Of a stretch of DNA of 64,000 bases, positions 1 to 8,836 are shown one piece after another. How positions within the stretch are numbered: the first letter of the stretch is position 1; each line of letters begins with the position of its first letter. The notes beneath the pieces are model-generated. The model saw nothing but the letters and a program-made list of their open reading frames with translations, had not been told where the DNA came from and ran no database searches. A program made the translations under genes and the position numbers. The stretch is from Halioglobus japonicus (GTDB taxonomy: Bacteria; Pseudomonadota; Gammaproteobacteria; Pseudomonadales; Halieaceae): the NCBI RefSeq assembly GCF_001983995.1, contig NZ_CP019450.1:3534001-3598000 (forward strand). Direction: 5' to 3'.

Positions 1-1601
1 GGGTACGAGCGAAGAAACCGCCGCTCTTGAAACCACTGGCGAAAGAGCCAAACACCATCATGTCGTCGCTGATGTCATACAACAGCGCAATACGAGGAGA
101 AAACTCTGTCCAGTCATCCTTGAAGTTCTGCACCTGTCCGCCGGGCATAATTTCCATCGCTCTGCCATCGGGCAGGTTGAGCATGAAGTTCGGGGTACCG
201 GTCGCAAGCTTGCGCTCTTCCTGGGTAATGCGGCCACCCAGGTTCAGCATCAGTCGCTCGGTCAACTGCCAGTCCATGGAGGCAAACGCAGAGTAGGCTT
301 CGTTCTCACCAGTGCCGTCCAGTTGGCTGGACACCGCGCCAGGCCAAAGACCACCCTCGGGACCAAAGCCAATGCCCAGGTAGTACCACATGTCGAAGGA
401 TTCCTGGAACTGATCGTATTCCGAGTTCCAGTAGTAGAGACCCGCGGTGAGATTAATATTCTGGGGCAGATCGCCATTAATGCGCAGCTCCTGACTGAAT
501 TGCTCATACTCCTGCTCAGCGAGCACGGTCAGAAACTCCACCTGTGCCGCGTCATACTCTACTCGGAAATCTTCGGTCCGCTCGATGTAGCCAGTAATCG
601 AGGTCAGAATCCAATCGCCGATCGTCCAGTTGGCAGTCAGGTTGTAGAACTCGTTGGTCACATCCGAGGTGTTCGGTGCATTCTGCGGTGAGTTATCCTC
701 AGCGCTGTCTACGTCCAGTTCCTCACAGCCACTCCCAAAGGGCGCGCCACTGGCTTCCGGGGAATACCGGCAGGCGGCACACCGCCCACTGAAATCAGGC
801 AGGCAAGATCAGCAAAGCTGTTAAAGTTCGACCAGGCACCCACATCGGACTCATCATCAATCCGCTCGGCGGTGAACGAAACATCGAAATTCTCAGTGAA
901 CTCATAGAAAATCTTGGCGCCGTATTGCGTGTAGTCCTGGGCACCGAGGTCACCGTCGTAGACTGTCGCCTCCATATAGCCATCATGCTGGCTGGCGCTG
1001 GCATACAGTTTCAGGCCACCGTTCTCGCCCAGCGGCGTGTTCAACAAGCCGCGCAACTCGCGTAAATCCCAGCTGCCAACGGTTAGCTGAACCTTGCCAC
1101 CCCACTCGCCGGTGGGAGCGCTGCGCACAATGTTGAGTGCACCTGCCGTTGTGTTTTTACCGAACAGTGTTCCCTGCGGACCCCGCAGAACTTCAATACG
1201 CTCCATATCAAAGTTGTGCAGCAGGCCGCCAGCCACAACACCCATGTACACGCCATCAAGAATGACGCCAGCGGGCGGATCGACACTCTTGTCAGTCTCC
1301 TGGAAGCTGATACCGCGAATAGAAATGGACGCGCCATTATTGCCGGCAATACGGTCAATGTTGACGTTCGGGGCATAGTTTTCGACATCCCGGATGGACC
1401 TGACCGTCGAGCGATTCAACTCTTCGGTAAGCGAGGTCCTGTCACGGCAACGTCCTGCATAGACTCCTCCCGTTTCCGGGCGGTGACGATCACCTCCTCC
1501 AGTGCAACGCGTTCCGACTGGGCAATGGCCTGGGGTGCGGTTACACCCGAGGCGGCCACAGCACAGGCCAGCACAGTTTTAAGCATACATCGTTGTTTCA
1601 T
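1..1601 (-). pseudogene. TonB-dependent receptor, 5' part, two frameshifts
   Basis: This outer-membrane TonB-dependent receptor runs off the left edge, so its barrel C-terminus is not in the window. The N-terminus (1416-1601) has a signal peptide ending near AQA and a TonB box, EEVIVTARKREES. The plug follows in a second frame (709-1419), with the family motifs VENYAPN, RIEVLRGPQGTLFGKNTTAGA and ILDGVYMG. The barrel continues in a third frame from about 785 to 1, with strands such as SQELRINGDL and MVFGSFASGFKSGGFF. Each junction (about 1415-1440 and 770-790) is one base short of an open frame. That fits two sequencing deletions as well as a real pseudogene. It is the last gene after the carotenoid-oxygenase operon and would import that pathway's substrate. 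Confidence 0.85.
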
Positions 1602-1703
1602 CGGTTCGTCACCTCTTATTGTTGCGCTTGCAAACGCTATTGGTACCGCAGAAAAACACCGAAACCTTCCCTGGTTATTGCTTGGAGAGATCAGCTCTCA
1701 AAA

Positions 1704-2207
1704 TCAGGAATCGCCCCCAGGTACTGTGCCGTCGTAGGAGGCTTTGGAAATCGCATCGCCATCGAACTTCAGCGCCATTTCCGGAATCAGTTCGATAATC
1801 ACCCGCAGCGGTGTATCAAGATGCTGCATGGCCGCCTCGGGCGTGGGGGCCGGATACGGCGAAATAATGTCGGCCATGGCCGGATAGAACCAATCCTTGG
1901 TGGCCTGGTCTTCATGGAGCACCACCCTGCCCTTATAGGTGATCTGCTTGCCGGGCCCCATATCGGTGCCCATGCTCGTGATCACTACCGACGCACGCGG
2001 ATCGCGCTGTAACGCCTTAATACGGGGGCGCTGTTTGGTTGCCGTCAGCCAGATCGATCCGTCCCTGGCCACATAGTTCATGATCACGCCCATGCCGTGA
2101 CCTTCCTTGTTCGTCCAGATGAAGTTGCACTCCACCTGCTTGCGCAAAAGCTCCTGCTCGCGCTCCTCTGACAATTTGTAAAGTGTGACGTCTTCGTAGC
2201 CCTGCAC
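1704..2207 (-). CDS. Pyridoxamine 5'-phosphate oxidase-fold flavin protein
   Basis: This 167-aa protein resembles PNPOx-fold FMN- or F420-binding proteins. The family pattern is visible: GVIMNYVARDGSIWLTAT, then RIKALQRDPRASVVITS, then a GRVVLHED strand. It has no signal peptide or membrane segment, so it should be cytoplasmic. The start is GTG at 2207, preceded by a good GGGAGG ribosome site; no ATG gives a better N-terminus. It lies 12 bases downstream of an SDR and is co-oriented with the Rieske/thiolase genes, so it is probably their operon partner. Such proteins reduce or oxidise small molecules with flavin or deazaflavin; the substrate here is unknown. Confidence 0.75.
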   Translation of the reverse strand: MQGYEDVTLYKLSEEREQELLRKQVECNFIWTNKEGHGMGVIMNYVARDGSIWLTATKQRPRIKALQRDPRASVVITSMGTDMGPGKQITYKGRVVLHEDQATKDWFYPAMADIISPYPAPTPEAAMQHLDTPLRVIIELIPEMALKFDGDAISKASYDGTVPGGDS

Positions 2208-2219
2208 AATGGCCTCCCG

Positions 2220-2975
2220 TTAAAAACGTGGTAAATGACCGGTCTGCTGACCGCCCGCCAGATCGAGGATCTGACCATTGATAAATCCGGAACGTGCGCC
2301 GTCCGCGAAGAACAATGCCGCCTCGGCCATGTCATTGAGGGTGCCCATACGCCCTGCCGGCGTCTCGGCAACGTGGGCTGCAATAATCGGCTCCACTTCG
2401 AACAATGGCCCGGTCATGTCAGTTTCGATCAAGCCGGCCGCAATGGAGTTGAAACGAATTTTCTGCCCCTGGTACTCCTGAGCAGCCACCTTGATGGCGT
2501 AGTCGATACCCGCGCGGGCACCCGAATACACAGACAGAGTCGGGCCGGGAAGTCGCGCGGTCAGCGATGACACCACCATGACAGAGCCGCCTTCAGACAT
2601 AACCGCGGCAGCATGCTTGAAGAACAGCAGTGCGCCGATAAAACTCACTTCCAGTGTCGGTCGCGCGTCTTCAGCAGTGAGTTCGGCAATCAGTACTGAG
2701 GAATACACCCCGGCAGAAAATACCGCGATGTCGACACTGCCATAGGTGTTGATCGCGCTGAAAAACAAGGCTTCGATCTGCGCCTCGTCCGTGACATCAC
2801 ACGCCACTGCGAGTCCGCCGATCTCATTGGCCAGCGCCTCCAAGGGCTCGCGGCGGCGCGCAGAGACAACCACGTTGGCGCCCTCGCTGGCCAGCTTGCG
2901 TGCAATCGCTACGCCAATGTTTTCTTCGCCGGAAGCGCCGACAATGACGGCGGTTTTTCCTGTCAGACTACCCAT
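2220..2975 (-). CDS. SDR family oxidoreductase with YxxxR in place of YxxxK
   Basis: This 251-aa short-chain dehydrogenase has the N-terminal dinucleotide-binding segment GASGEENIGVAIA (an enoyl-reductase-like spacing) and ends with the C-terminal GGQQTGH segment. The catalytic Tyr motif reads YSGAR, so Arg sits where the family normally has Lys. The upstream active Ser is present in VVSSLTAR. It lies between a second SDR (15 bases upstream) and the PNPOx-like gene, all on the minus strand, and probably oxidises or reduces an intermediate of the Rieske/carotenoid-oxygenase operon. The Lys-to-Arg change could slow or redirect catalysis. The family call is firm; the substrate is unknown. Confidence 0.85.
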   Translation of the reverse strand: MGSLTGKTAVIVGASGEENIGVAIARKLASEGANVVVSARRREPLEALANEIGGLAVACDVTDEAQIEALFFSAINTYGSVDIAVFSAGVYSSVLIAELTAEDARPTLEVSFIGALLFFKHAAAVMSEGGSVMVVSSLTARLPGPTLSVYSGARAGIDYAIKVAAQEYQGQKIRFNSIAAGLIETDMTGPLFEVEPIIAAHVAETPAGRMGTLNDMAEAALFFADGARSGFINGQILDLAGGQQTGHLPRF

Positions 2976-2990
2976 TGTGTTTCCCTGTTT

Positions 2991-3791
2991 TTATAGTTCT
3001 GAATGCACGTGACCACCATCGACGACTAGCGACGTCCCGGTCATGTGCGAGCCTGCATCAGAGGCCAGCAATAGCAGCGGCCCGAACAGCTCTTCAATTT
3101 CGCCCGCGCGCTGCTGAGGAATGCGCGACTTAAGCTGCGCGCCCTCTGCACTGGCCAGCCAGTCACTGGTAATCTCCGTGGCAAAGTAGCCAGGGCACAG
3201 CGCATTGACGCGAATATTGTGTTGCGCAAGCTCCAGTGCCGCGGCGCGAGTGAATTGCACCACCCCGGCTTTGGCCGCCGCATAACTGGTGAGAAAACTC
3301 TGCACGCGAATCGAGAGAATCGAGGCGATATTGACAATACTTCCTGCAACATCAGCCGCGACCATACGCGCTGCGCAGGCTTTGGTGACATAGGCAACGC
3401 TACTGAGATTGGTGTTGATCAGCTTATCCCAGGCCTCATCTTCCATATGCAGTAGCGGCTGGGGCATGCTGATACCGGCATTGTTGATCACCACAGTGAT
3501 CGTGCCAAATTCTGCTTCAGCGGCATCCAGCGCCGCGTCAATGGAAACCCGGTCCGTGACATCCATAGCCACAGCCATCGCCTTGCCACCCGCGTCGAGA
3601 ATGGCGTCGCGAGCCTCCTCGAGCCGATCGATACGACGTGCCGCGAGTACCACGCTCGCGCCCGCCGCCGATAGCGCGTATGCAAACTCGCGCCCAAATC
3701 CGCTGGACGCGCCCGTGACCAGCGCAACCTTGCCTTGCAGTGAAAACGGCGCGAGTAACGCCTGAGCGCGCGCGTCCAACTCAGTCGTCAA
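2991..3791 (-). CDS. SDR family oxidoreductase
   Basis: This 266-aa classical SDR has TGASSGFG for cofactor binding, the NNAGIS segment, an active Ser in VNIASILS and the complete YAAAK catalytic pair. The C-terminal GTSLVVDGGH is typical of the family. The most upstream start is TTG at 3791, which overlaps the stop of the upstream Rieske gene by 11 bases; no ATG lies before the Rossmann motif, so translation is probably coupled to that gene. It likely dehydrogenates the hydroxylated product of the Rieske oxygenase, a common pairing in aromatic and steroid catabolism. That role is inferred from context. Confidence 0.87.
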   Translation of the reverse strand: MTTELDARAQALLAPFSLQGKVALVTGASSGFGREFAYALSAAGASVVLAARRIDRLEEARDAILDAGGKAMAVAMDVTDRVSIDAALDAAEAEFGTITVVINNAGISMPQPLLHMEDEAWDKLINTNLSSVAYVTKACAARMVAADVAGSIVNIASILSIRVQSFLTSYAAAKAGVVQFTRAAALELAQHNIRVNALCPGYFATEITSDWLASAEGAQLKSRIPQQRAGEIEELFGPLLLLASDAGSHMTGTSLVVDGGHVHSEL

Positions 3792-5169
3792 TGTACTTGC
3801 TCAGCGTTTGGTGAAAATGGCGAATACGCACTTCCTGATAGTTGGCGAGCACCACTTCACCGGTGCGCAGGTTGTGCAGCCCCTTCTGGACCATCTTCAG
3901 GTTAGAGAAGTCCTGGTCAAATACCTTGCCCAGACCACCTTCCATACCTTCGGCCTCAGAGAACAGCTGATCTTTGTCCAGGCGCTGCACAGGCACGTCA
4001 TCCGGACGCGGCTGATCTTCCGGGTAGCGCATCAGGAAAATGATTTCCATCGTGCACATATCGTGGCGATCACCATAGGGCTTCATGCGGTACGTGAGAT
4101 TGGGCTGAAAACCCGCCCAGGGCGCAAAGTTTGGGAACAGCGAGTAAAGAATCGAATCCATAATCTCGCTCTGGGTACTGAAAGCCCCCACATCGACGCC
4201 ATACTGTTCGCCAAACATTTTGAAATAAAAGTCAGCAAGGTATTCGCGCGCGCTCATCCCTTCGGGGACTTCAAGCGTCTCGTCCTCTGGTAGCGCCATT
4301 GCATGGTGCAACCATTCGTTCACCGTCTGGTTCGGAGGAATGTCTTCAAGGTGAGGACTGACAACCCCCATAGGCGAAATCGTACGGCTGACATTGTCGC
4401 CCCAGATATCGTACTGGGAGTTGGAATCGCCCAGATACGTCATGATTTGCGGGTGCGTGGCCACCGTGTGGTAGGACTCAATAAACGCTTCCCAGGCGAG
4501 TTTCCAGTTGCACTCAATGACTTTCTCGATGTGCAGCGCCTTGAACGTATTCTCCGGTGTCCAACGCTCAAAGTGTTGCGGTAAAATACCCATGTAGCTC
4601 TGCAGGGATTCCGCCTGCAAATCCATGTTGATAAACACCCAACCACCCCAGGTATCCACAAGCACTTCAGGCAGAGAGAATTCCTCTTCCTTGATGTGCG
4701 GGAAATCCCATTGGCAGGGCGCCCCGAGGAAATCGCCTTCCAGGCTCCAACGGAAACCGTGGAAGGGGCATTTAAATTCACGCGCAGTGCCGGACTCCAC
4801 ACTCCGCAGGGCTCTGCCCCGGTGCAGGCAGGCATTGTGATATCCCTTGATGGCGCCACTTTCGGTGCGGGTGACAACAATCGAATAGCGCGCGATATCG
4901 TAGGTAAAGAAATCACCCGGGCGACCGATTTCAGTTTCCCGGCACACGGCCTGCCAGGTGCGATTCCACATGTGCTCCACTTCCTTGTCGTGAAATTCGC
5001 GACTCAGGTAGCGGTCTGTGGGAATATTCTCTGAACCAAGAAAGGTGTCGGTACTCTCGCGCAACGCATCAGGCACCGGATTGGTCTCTTTATCCAGCAT
5101 CTCCTGATAGGTTTCACCATCGGAGCGAATAACCTTGCGCCCGTCTGCCAGCTCAATCGTTCTGCTCAT
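3781..5169 (-). CDS. Rieske non-heme iron oxygenase, alpha subunit
   Basis: This 462-aa ring-hydroxylating oxygenase large subunit has the Rieske 2Fe-2S ligands C114-L-H116 and C134-P-F-H137. The mononuclear iron site is in the C-terminal catalytic domain, in WEAFIESYHTVATHP (His234 and His239). It would use electrons from a reductase to hydroxylate or O-demethylate a cyclic substrate in the cytoplasm. No ferredoxin or reductase subunit is adjacent, so these must be supplied from elsewhere. The ATG start at 5169 lies 12 bases after the upstream thiolase gene, and the gene overlaps the following SDR by 11 bases, so all are one operon. The substrate is unknown. Confidence 0.92.
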   Translation of the reverse strand: MSRTIELADGRKVIRSDGETYQEMLDKETNPVPDALRESTDTFLGSENIPTDRYLSREFHDKEVEHMWNRTWQAVCRETEIGRPGDFFTYDIARYSIVVTRTESGAIKGYHNACLHRGRALRSVESGTAREFKCPFHGFRWSLEGDFLGAPCQWDFPHIKEEEFSLPEVLVDTWGGWVFINMDLQAESLQSYMGILPQHFERWTPENTFKALHIEKVIECNWKLAWEAFIESYHTVATHPQIMTYLGDSNSQYDIWGDNVSRTISPMGVVSPHLEDIPPNQTVNEWLHHAMALPEDETLEVPEGMSAREYLADFYFKMFGEQYGVDVGAFSTQSEIMDSILYSLFPNFAPWAGFQPNLTYRMKPYGDRHDMCTMEIIFLMRYPEDQPRPDDVPVQRLDKDQLFSEAEGMEGGLGKVFDQDFSNLKMVQKGLHNLRTGEVVLANYQEVRIRHFHQTLSKYIDD

Positions 5170-5181
5170 ATCACTAACCTC

Positions 5182-6330
5182 TCAACGCTGCAGAATGGTG
5201 ACGGCGCTGATGCCGGGCGCGCCGTATACGTGGGTGTATCCGAGCCTGGGTTCACCGGGCACCTGGTGGTCACCAGCCTGATGGCGCAACTGCAATACCG
5301 TTTCATAGACCTGGCGCAGCCCTGAGGCACCAATCGGCTCACCGTTGGCCAGACATCCGCCGTCAGTGTTCACCGGCATGGAACCACCGATATGCGTTGC
5401 GCCCGACTGAATCAGGTGCTCCTGTTCGCCGTGTTCACAAAAGCCATTCTCTGCCATATGCATGATTTCAGCGCCGGATTCCGTGTCCTGCAATTGCATG
5501 ACATCAATGTCCTTTGGCCCGACACCGGCCATTTCGAAGGCGGCCTTGGCGGCGTCGTAGGTTGGCCCCTCTGCTTCTACCAGCGCCTGGCTGGGCGCAA
5601 ACACTTCGAAAGAGCCGTAGCGGCGCGACTTGAGCACCGCCGACTTCAGATAGATGGGGGTGTCGGTGTACAGGTGGGCCTTGTCTGCGCGAGACAGCAC
5701 AAGGGCAACGCCGCCCTCAGCGGGCGCACAGAACATGTACTTGGTGAGAGGGTCGTTCACCATCATTGAGTTGGCGATCTCCTCAACCGGCACCGGCTGG
5801 CGCCGCCAGGCATTGGGGTTGAGTGAACCATTAATGAAAGCCTTCTCCGCTACCTTGGCCAGGGTGTCTTTGCCAATGCCGAACTGGTGCATGTATTTTT
5901 GTATTTTCATGGCGAAGAACTGCGTGGTCAGCATCATGCCCACCTCGCCGTACCACTGCCCCAGTCCCAGCGCTGCCGGGTCTGCGTCAAAAGCGCCCCG
6001 ATCGTGTTTATCAAAACCGGTCACCAGCCCGAGATCGAACAGGCCCGATTTAATCGTGTTGTAAGCCGAAATCAGTGAGCTACCACCGGTGGCACAGCCG
6101 TTTGCCACATTCATAAACGGGATACCCGTCAGACCCAGTTCATTGCTGAGCGCGTCTGCGTTGCCCGAGCTGGCGCTGCCACCAAACGCGAACTGGATAT
6201 CCTTCCATTCAATCCCTGCATCCTTGAGCGCGGCGCGGGCGGCCACAGCCCCCTGCTGCATGCCACTCAAGGCGGGCATGCGTCCGAACGGGTGAATCCC
6301 GATACCAACAATTGCTACATCCATGTCCAT
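5182..6330 (-). CDS. Lipid-transfer-type thiolase/retro-aldolase-like protein
   Basis: This 382-aa member of the SCP-x/Ltp2 thiolase superfamily keeps the nucleophile-position Cys79 in NVANGCATGGSS. Two later thiolase signatures are altered. The usual His of the HD motif is Gln (MQLQDTES, about 280), and the His of the GHP motif is Glu (ANGEPIGASG, about 329-337). In steroid catabolism, Ltp2-type relatives pair with a DUF35 protein and act as retro-aldolases on CoA thioesters; the next gene upstream here is exactly such a DUF35 protein. A C-C cleavage step on a CoA intermediate is therefore the best guess. Ordinary thiolysis looks unlikely from the missing His residues. Confidence 0.85.
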   Translation of the reverse strand: MDMDVAIVGIGIHPFGRMPALSGMQQGAVAARAALKDAGIEWKDIQFAFGGSASSGNADALSNELGLTGIPFMNVANGCATGGSSLISAYNTIKSGLFDLGLVTGFDKHDRGAFDADPAALGLGQWYGEVGMMLTTQFFAMKIQKYMHQFGIGKDTLAKVAEKAFINGSLNPNAWRRQPVPVEEIANSMMVNDPLTKYMFCAPAEGGVALVLSRADKAHLYTDTPIYLKSAVLKSRRYGSFEVFAPSQALVEAEGPTYDAAKAAFEMAGVGPKDIDVMQLQDTESGAEIMHMAENGFCEHGEQEHLIQSGATHIGGSMPVNTDGGCLANGEPIGASGLRQVYETVLQLRHQAGDHQVPGEPRLGYTHVYGAPGISAVTILQR

Positions 6331-6331
6331 A

Positions 6332-6763
6332 TCAGTTGTCCTGCACCGGCTTGAAGAAGAAACTCACAACCTCATCGCCGTTTTCGTCTTTGCGGAATGT
6401 GTCGAACACCACTTCCATCTCCATACCGATTTCCAGCTTGGCCGGGTCGTTCTCCGTCAGGCGACCTTCCACCCGCACACCGCCAGGCAATTCCACGTAA
6501 CCGACACCATAAGGCGTAAAGGTCTCCATAGTTTCGCCGCTGTTGTAAGGGGGTTTGGGCATGAACTGCTGAATAGTCCAGGTCCACAATGTGCCGCGGC
6601 GCGGCAACTCTTCACGGACGACCTCCTGACTACCGCATGCCATGCAGGAATCGCCCGCAGGGAACTGCGCAATACCACAGTTTTTACAGCGGCTGCCAAG
6701 CAGCGCGGGGTTTTCCGATGGCCAGGTGAACAGGCCCTCGGCAATGGCAACTCGATTCATCAT
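6332..6763 (-). CDS. DUF35 OB-fold/zinc-ribbon acyl-CoA-binding partner
   Basis: This 143-aa protein has an N-terminal zinc ribbon, CKNC...CMAC (roughly residues 22-42), followed by an OB-fold with the family segment YGVGYVELPGGVRVEGRL. DUF35 proteins bind acyl-CoA and form heteromers with Ltp2-type thiolase-like enzymes. The start used is the first of two adjacent ATGs (6763), which overlaps the carotenoid-oxygenase stop in an ATGA arrangement. A longer reading from 6907 would run through the oxygenase coding sequence and is rejected. One base separates its stop from the thiolase start, so the two are translated together and probably form a complex. Confidence 0.9.
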   Translation of the reverse strand: MMNRVAIAEGLFTWPSENPALLGSRCKNCGIAQFPAGDSCMACGSQEVVREELPRRGTLWTWTIQQFMPKPPYNSGETMETFTPYGVGYVELPGGVRVEGRLTENDPAKLEIGMEMEVVFDTFRKDENGDEVVSFFFKPVQDN

Positions 6764-8166
6764 AAAGTGAGGTCTTGCATCCAGTTGGCGTGAAATCCAT
6801 TGGGCACGCGGCCCGGTATATGCACCTTGGCAACCGGACCAGCAGCCACATCGCCCGCCTGGATAATGCTCAGGAACGGACCTTCGCCGGGGTTGTGCAC
6901 ATAACACATCAGCCAGCCATCCTCTTCGCGATCGCTGTCCGGGTTGGGCACATGCACGGGTTCACCGGCATTGGCCTCGGGACCGTACTCCCACAGTGCC
7001 ACTTCACCGGTCTCGAAATCGAAACTGCCAGTACAGTTATAACCGTGGGCATCACCCCAGTCCCTGTTCGTACATGTGGCAAAACCGAGACGATAGTCCT
7101 TGCCCATAAGGCGCTCATCAATGCGCGAGAATTCGCAGAAGACATTGGAGAACTGTTCATTGGTCACAGCGCGGCTCTTGGGATCTAGCGTCATGCGGTA
7201 CATGCGTCGCGGCTGCTTCTCCACACCGGTGCCCTGTGCCTGGGTAAAGGGAATGGAGTTAATCCACACATAGTCGATAACAATCTTGCCGTCGCGTTCA
7301 AAACCATTGCAGAAGTGCCAGCTAAAGAACGCCTCAGTTTCAAAGGTCATCTGTGGGCTGACACCGTCGCGAGGAATGACGATAATTTTGGTGCCCAGTT
7401 CGGGCTGCCATTCAAACGGATCCTCGCCGCGCATGGCTTTCTCCACACTGTGGAACGCGGGCGCATAGAAGATCACAATGAAGTTCTGGGTGATTTGCAG
7501 GTCGTGGATGATGCCCTTGCGTGGGAACTCCACCTGGATGCTCTGCTTGTGGCGCGCATGCTTGTCAAAGACCTGAACCGTGTAGTTCGGGCTGTCCCAG
7601 CGCTGAGTACAGGAGACCAGATCGCCACTGTCGGGACAAATTTTCGGGTGCGCCGTCAGCGCATCACCGGGCTGCAGGGCGCCGTCGTAATCGAACAGGC
7701 CCACCGTCGACAAGTCGTTATTCAGCAGGTGCGGAAAACCGCCCTCCCACATCGCCAGCAGTTTGCCACCGTGGTAAAGCACATTGGTGTTGGCTGTGTT
7801 TCTGACCGGACTGGGCTCACCGCCCGCCTCAATCACTTCCGGGGGCACCTCCAGCAGCTTACCGACACTACCGTAAATGGTGCGCCCGAACTGACGCTCG
7901 GTTTTCAGGTGGCTGGTTTCCACCCAGCGGTTCTTGTACTCGACGTGACCGTCTTTGAAGTACACCGCATGCACCATGCCATCGCCGTCAAGCGGGTAGA
8001 CATAGTGATTGGGCTGAAAGGCGACATTGGCGCCGTCGCGCATAAAGGCGCCGCGCAGTTTCTTGGGAATCTCACCCTCAACGCGCAGCTCTGCCTCGGC
8101 GAGGTCTCGTTCCTCGCTGACAGGTGCATAATTACCCTGCAAATAGGGAAAGGCACTCAAATCCAT
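6760..8166 (-). CDS. Carotenoid/lignostilbene cleavage oxygenase
   Basis: This 468-aa retinal-pigment/carotenoid oxygenase family protein would use ferrous iron to cleave a conjugated C=C bond with O2. The four iron-ligand His regions are visible in order: LTAHPKICP, GIIHDLQITQ, FFSWHFCNGFERDG and the C-terminal NGFHANWM. The FQPNHYVYPLDGDGMVHAVYF segment is also typical. The ATG at 8166 has an AAGGGG ribosome site; longer readings upstream run antisense through the next gene. It leads the minus-strand operon with the DUF35, thiolase, Rieske and SDR genes. A second family member is at 17.5 kb. Whether the substrate is a carotenoid, apocarotenoid or stilbene cannot be told from sequence. Confidence 0.92.
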   Translation of the reverse strand: MDLSAFPYLQGNYAPVSEERDLAEAELRVEGEIPKKLRGAFMRDGANVAFQPNHYVYPLDGDGMVHAVYFKDGHVEYKNRWVETSHLKTERQFGRTIYGSVGKLLEVPPEVIEAGGEPSPVRNTANTNVLYHGGKLLAMWEGGFPHLLNNDLSTVGLFDYDGALQPGDALTAHPKICPDSGDLVSCTQRWDSPNYTVQVFDKHARHKQSIQVEFPRKGIIHDLQITQNFIVIFYAPAFHSVEKAMRGEDPFEWQPELGTKIIVIPRDGVSPQMTFETEAFFSWHFCNGFERDGKIVIDYVWINSIPFTQAQGTGVEKQPRRMYRMTLDPKSRAVTNEQFSNVFCEFSRIDERLMGKDYRLGFATCTNRDWGDAHGYNCTGSFDFETGEVALWEYGPEANAGEPVHVPNPDSDREEDGWLMCYVHNPGEGPFLSIIQAGDVAAGPVAKVHIPGRVPNGFHANWMQDLTL

Positions 8167-8239
8167 AACGCTACCCCTTCTTATGACTATGTTGGCAATC
8201 AACGGATTGCTCGAAATACTAGCAGCACCCAAAAGATAA

Positions 8240-8257
8240 AAACAGTCTCGTTTGTTT
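8240..8257 (+). promoter_or_regulatory. Weak copy of the island operator
   Basis: AAACAGTC, three bases and then TTTGTTT resemble the 23-bp operator found five more times in this island, but with a shorter spacer. It sits between the divergent carotenoid-oxygenase operon and the NTF2-like gene at 8308. This is the least certain copy. Confidence 0.4.
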
Positions 8258-8307
8258 CTTTTTTTGAAAAAGCGGTCTACAGTCACACTCACAACCGGGA
8301 GAACAGC

Positions 8308-8736
8308 ATGAATAACATTGAGGATCAGCTGGCGCTGCAGGGCCTGATGGGCGCTTATGTCGACGCCGCCAACCGCCGTGACAGCGATGCATGGGCGGCC
8401 ACCTGGGCTGAGGATGGCGTCTGGTGCCTGATGGGCATGGACGTTGAGGGCCGCCAGGCAATGGTCGAGCTTTGGCAACAGGTCATGGCGGGCTTTGAAT
8501 TCGCCATACTCATGCCCTCCTCGCACCAGTTTGTTATCGATGGCGACCGCGCGACCGGCCACTGGTATCTGCAGGAATTCACCCGCAACCTCGAAGGCCA
8601 GTCCATGCAGGCTCTGAGCCGCTATGACGACGATTACGTCCGCCAGGATGGGCGATGGTATTACCAGCGCCGCAGCTACCAGTTCCTGTACCAGGGCAGC
8701 GGCGACCTGAACGGGGAGTACACTCCGCTACCGTGA
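8308..8736 (+). CDS. NTF2-like (SnoaL-type) protein
   Basis: This 142-aa protein has the SnoaL/NTF2 cone-fold pattern: an N-terminal helix MNNIEDQLALQGLMGAYVDAAN, then the WAATWAEDGVW segment, and a late WYYQRRSYQF strand. Such proteins are small cyclases, isomerases, dehydratases or beta subunits of Rieske oxygenases. The ATG at 8308 is preceded by CGGGAGAA. It is divergent from the carotenoid-oxygenase operon across a short promoter region. Two paralogues lie at 29.3-30.3 kb, all near Rieske genes. A role as oxygenase small subunit or isomerase is possible but not shown. Confidence 0.8.
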   Translation: MNNIEDQLALQGLMGAYVDAANRRDSDAWAATWAEDGVWCLMGMDVEGRQAMVELWQQVMAGFEFAILMPSSHQFVIDGDRATGHWYLQEFTRNLEGQSMQALSRYDDDYVRQDGRWYYQRRSYQFLYQGSGDLNGEYTPLP

Positions 8737-8747
8737 AGCCTGAGCAA

Positions 8748-8770
8748 AAGCAGTCAGACCTGATTGTTTT
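8748..8770 (+). promoter_or_regulatory. Island operator copy (upstream of ABM/molybdoenzyme genes)
   Basis: The sequence is AAGCAGT, six bases, then TGATTGTTTT, one mismatch from the consensus AAACAGT-N6-TGATTGTTTT. Its half-sites are imperfect inverted repeats. It lies 66 bases before the start of the gene at 8837. Confidence 0.7.
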
Positions 8771-8836
8771 ATCGAATAGCTTCTGCTAGCGTCTTATGCA
8801 TCCGCACGATAACGCAATAACACTCCGGAGAACGGC

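Noticed and set aside
7315..8736. A 473-codon plus-strand frame that covers the carotenoid oxygenase gene and the NTF2-like gene
   Set aside because: Only the last 142 codons (from the ATG at 8308) look like a protein; the rest is antisense to the carotenoid oxygenase and shows no family features.
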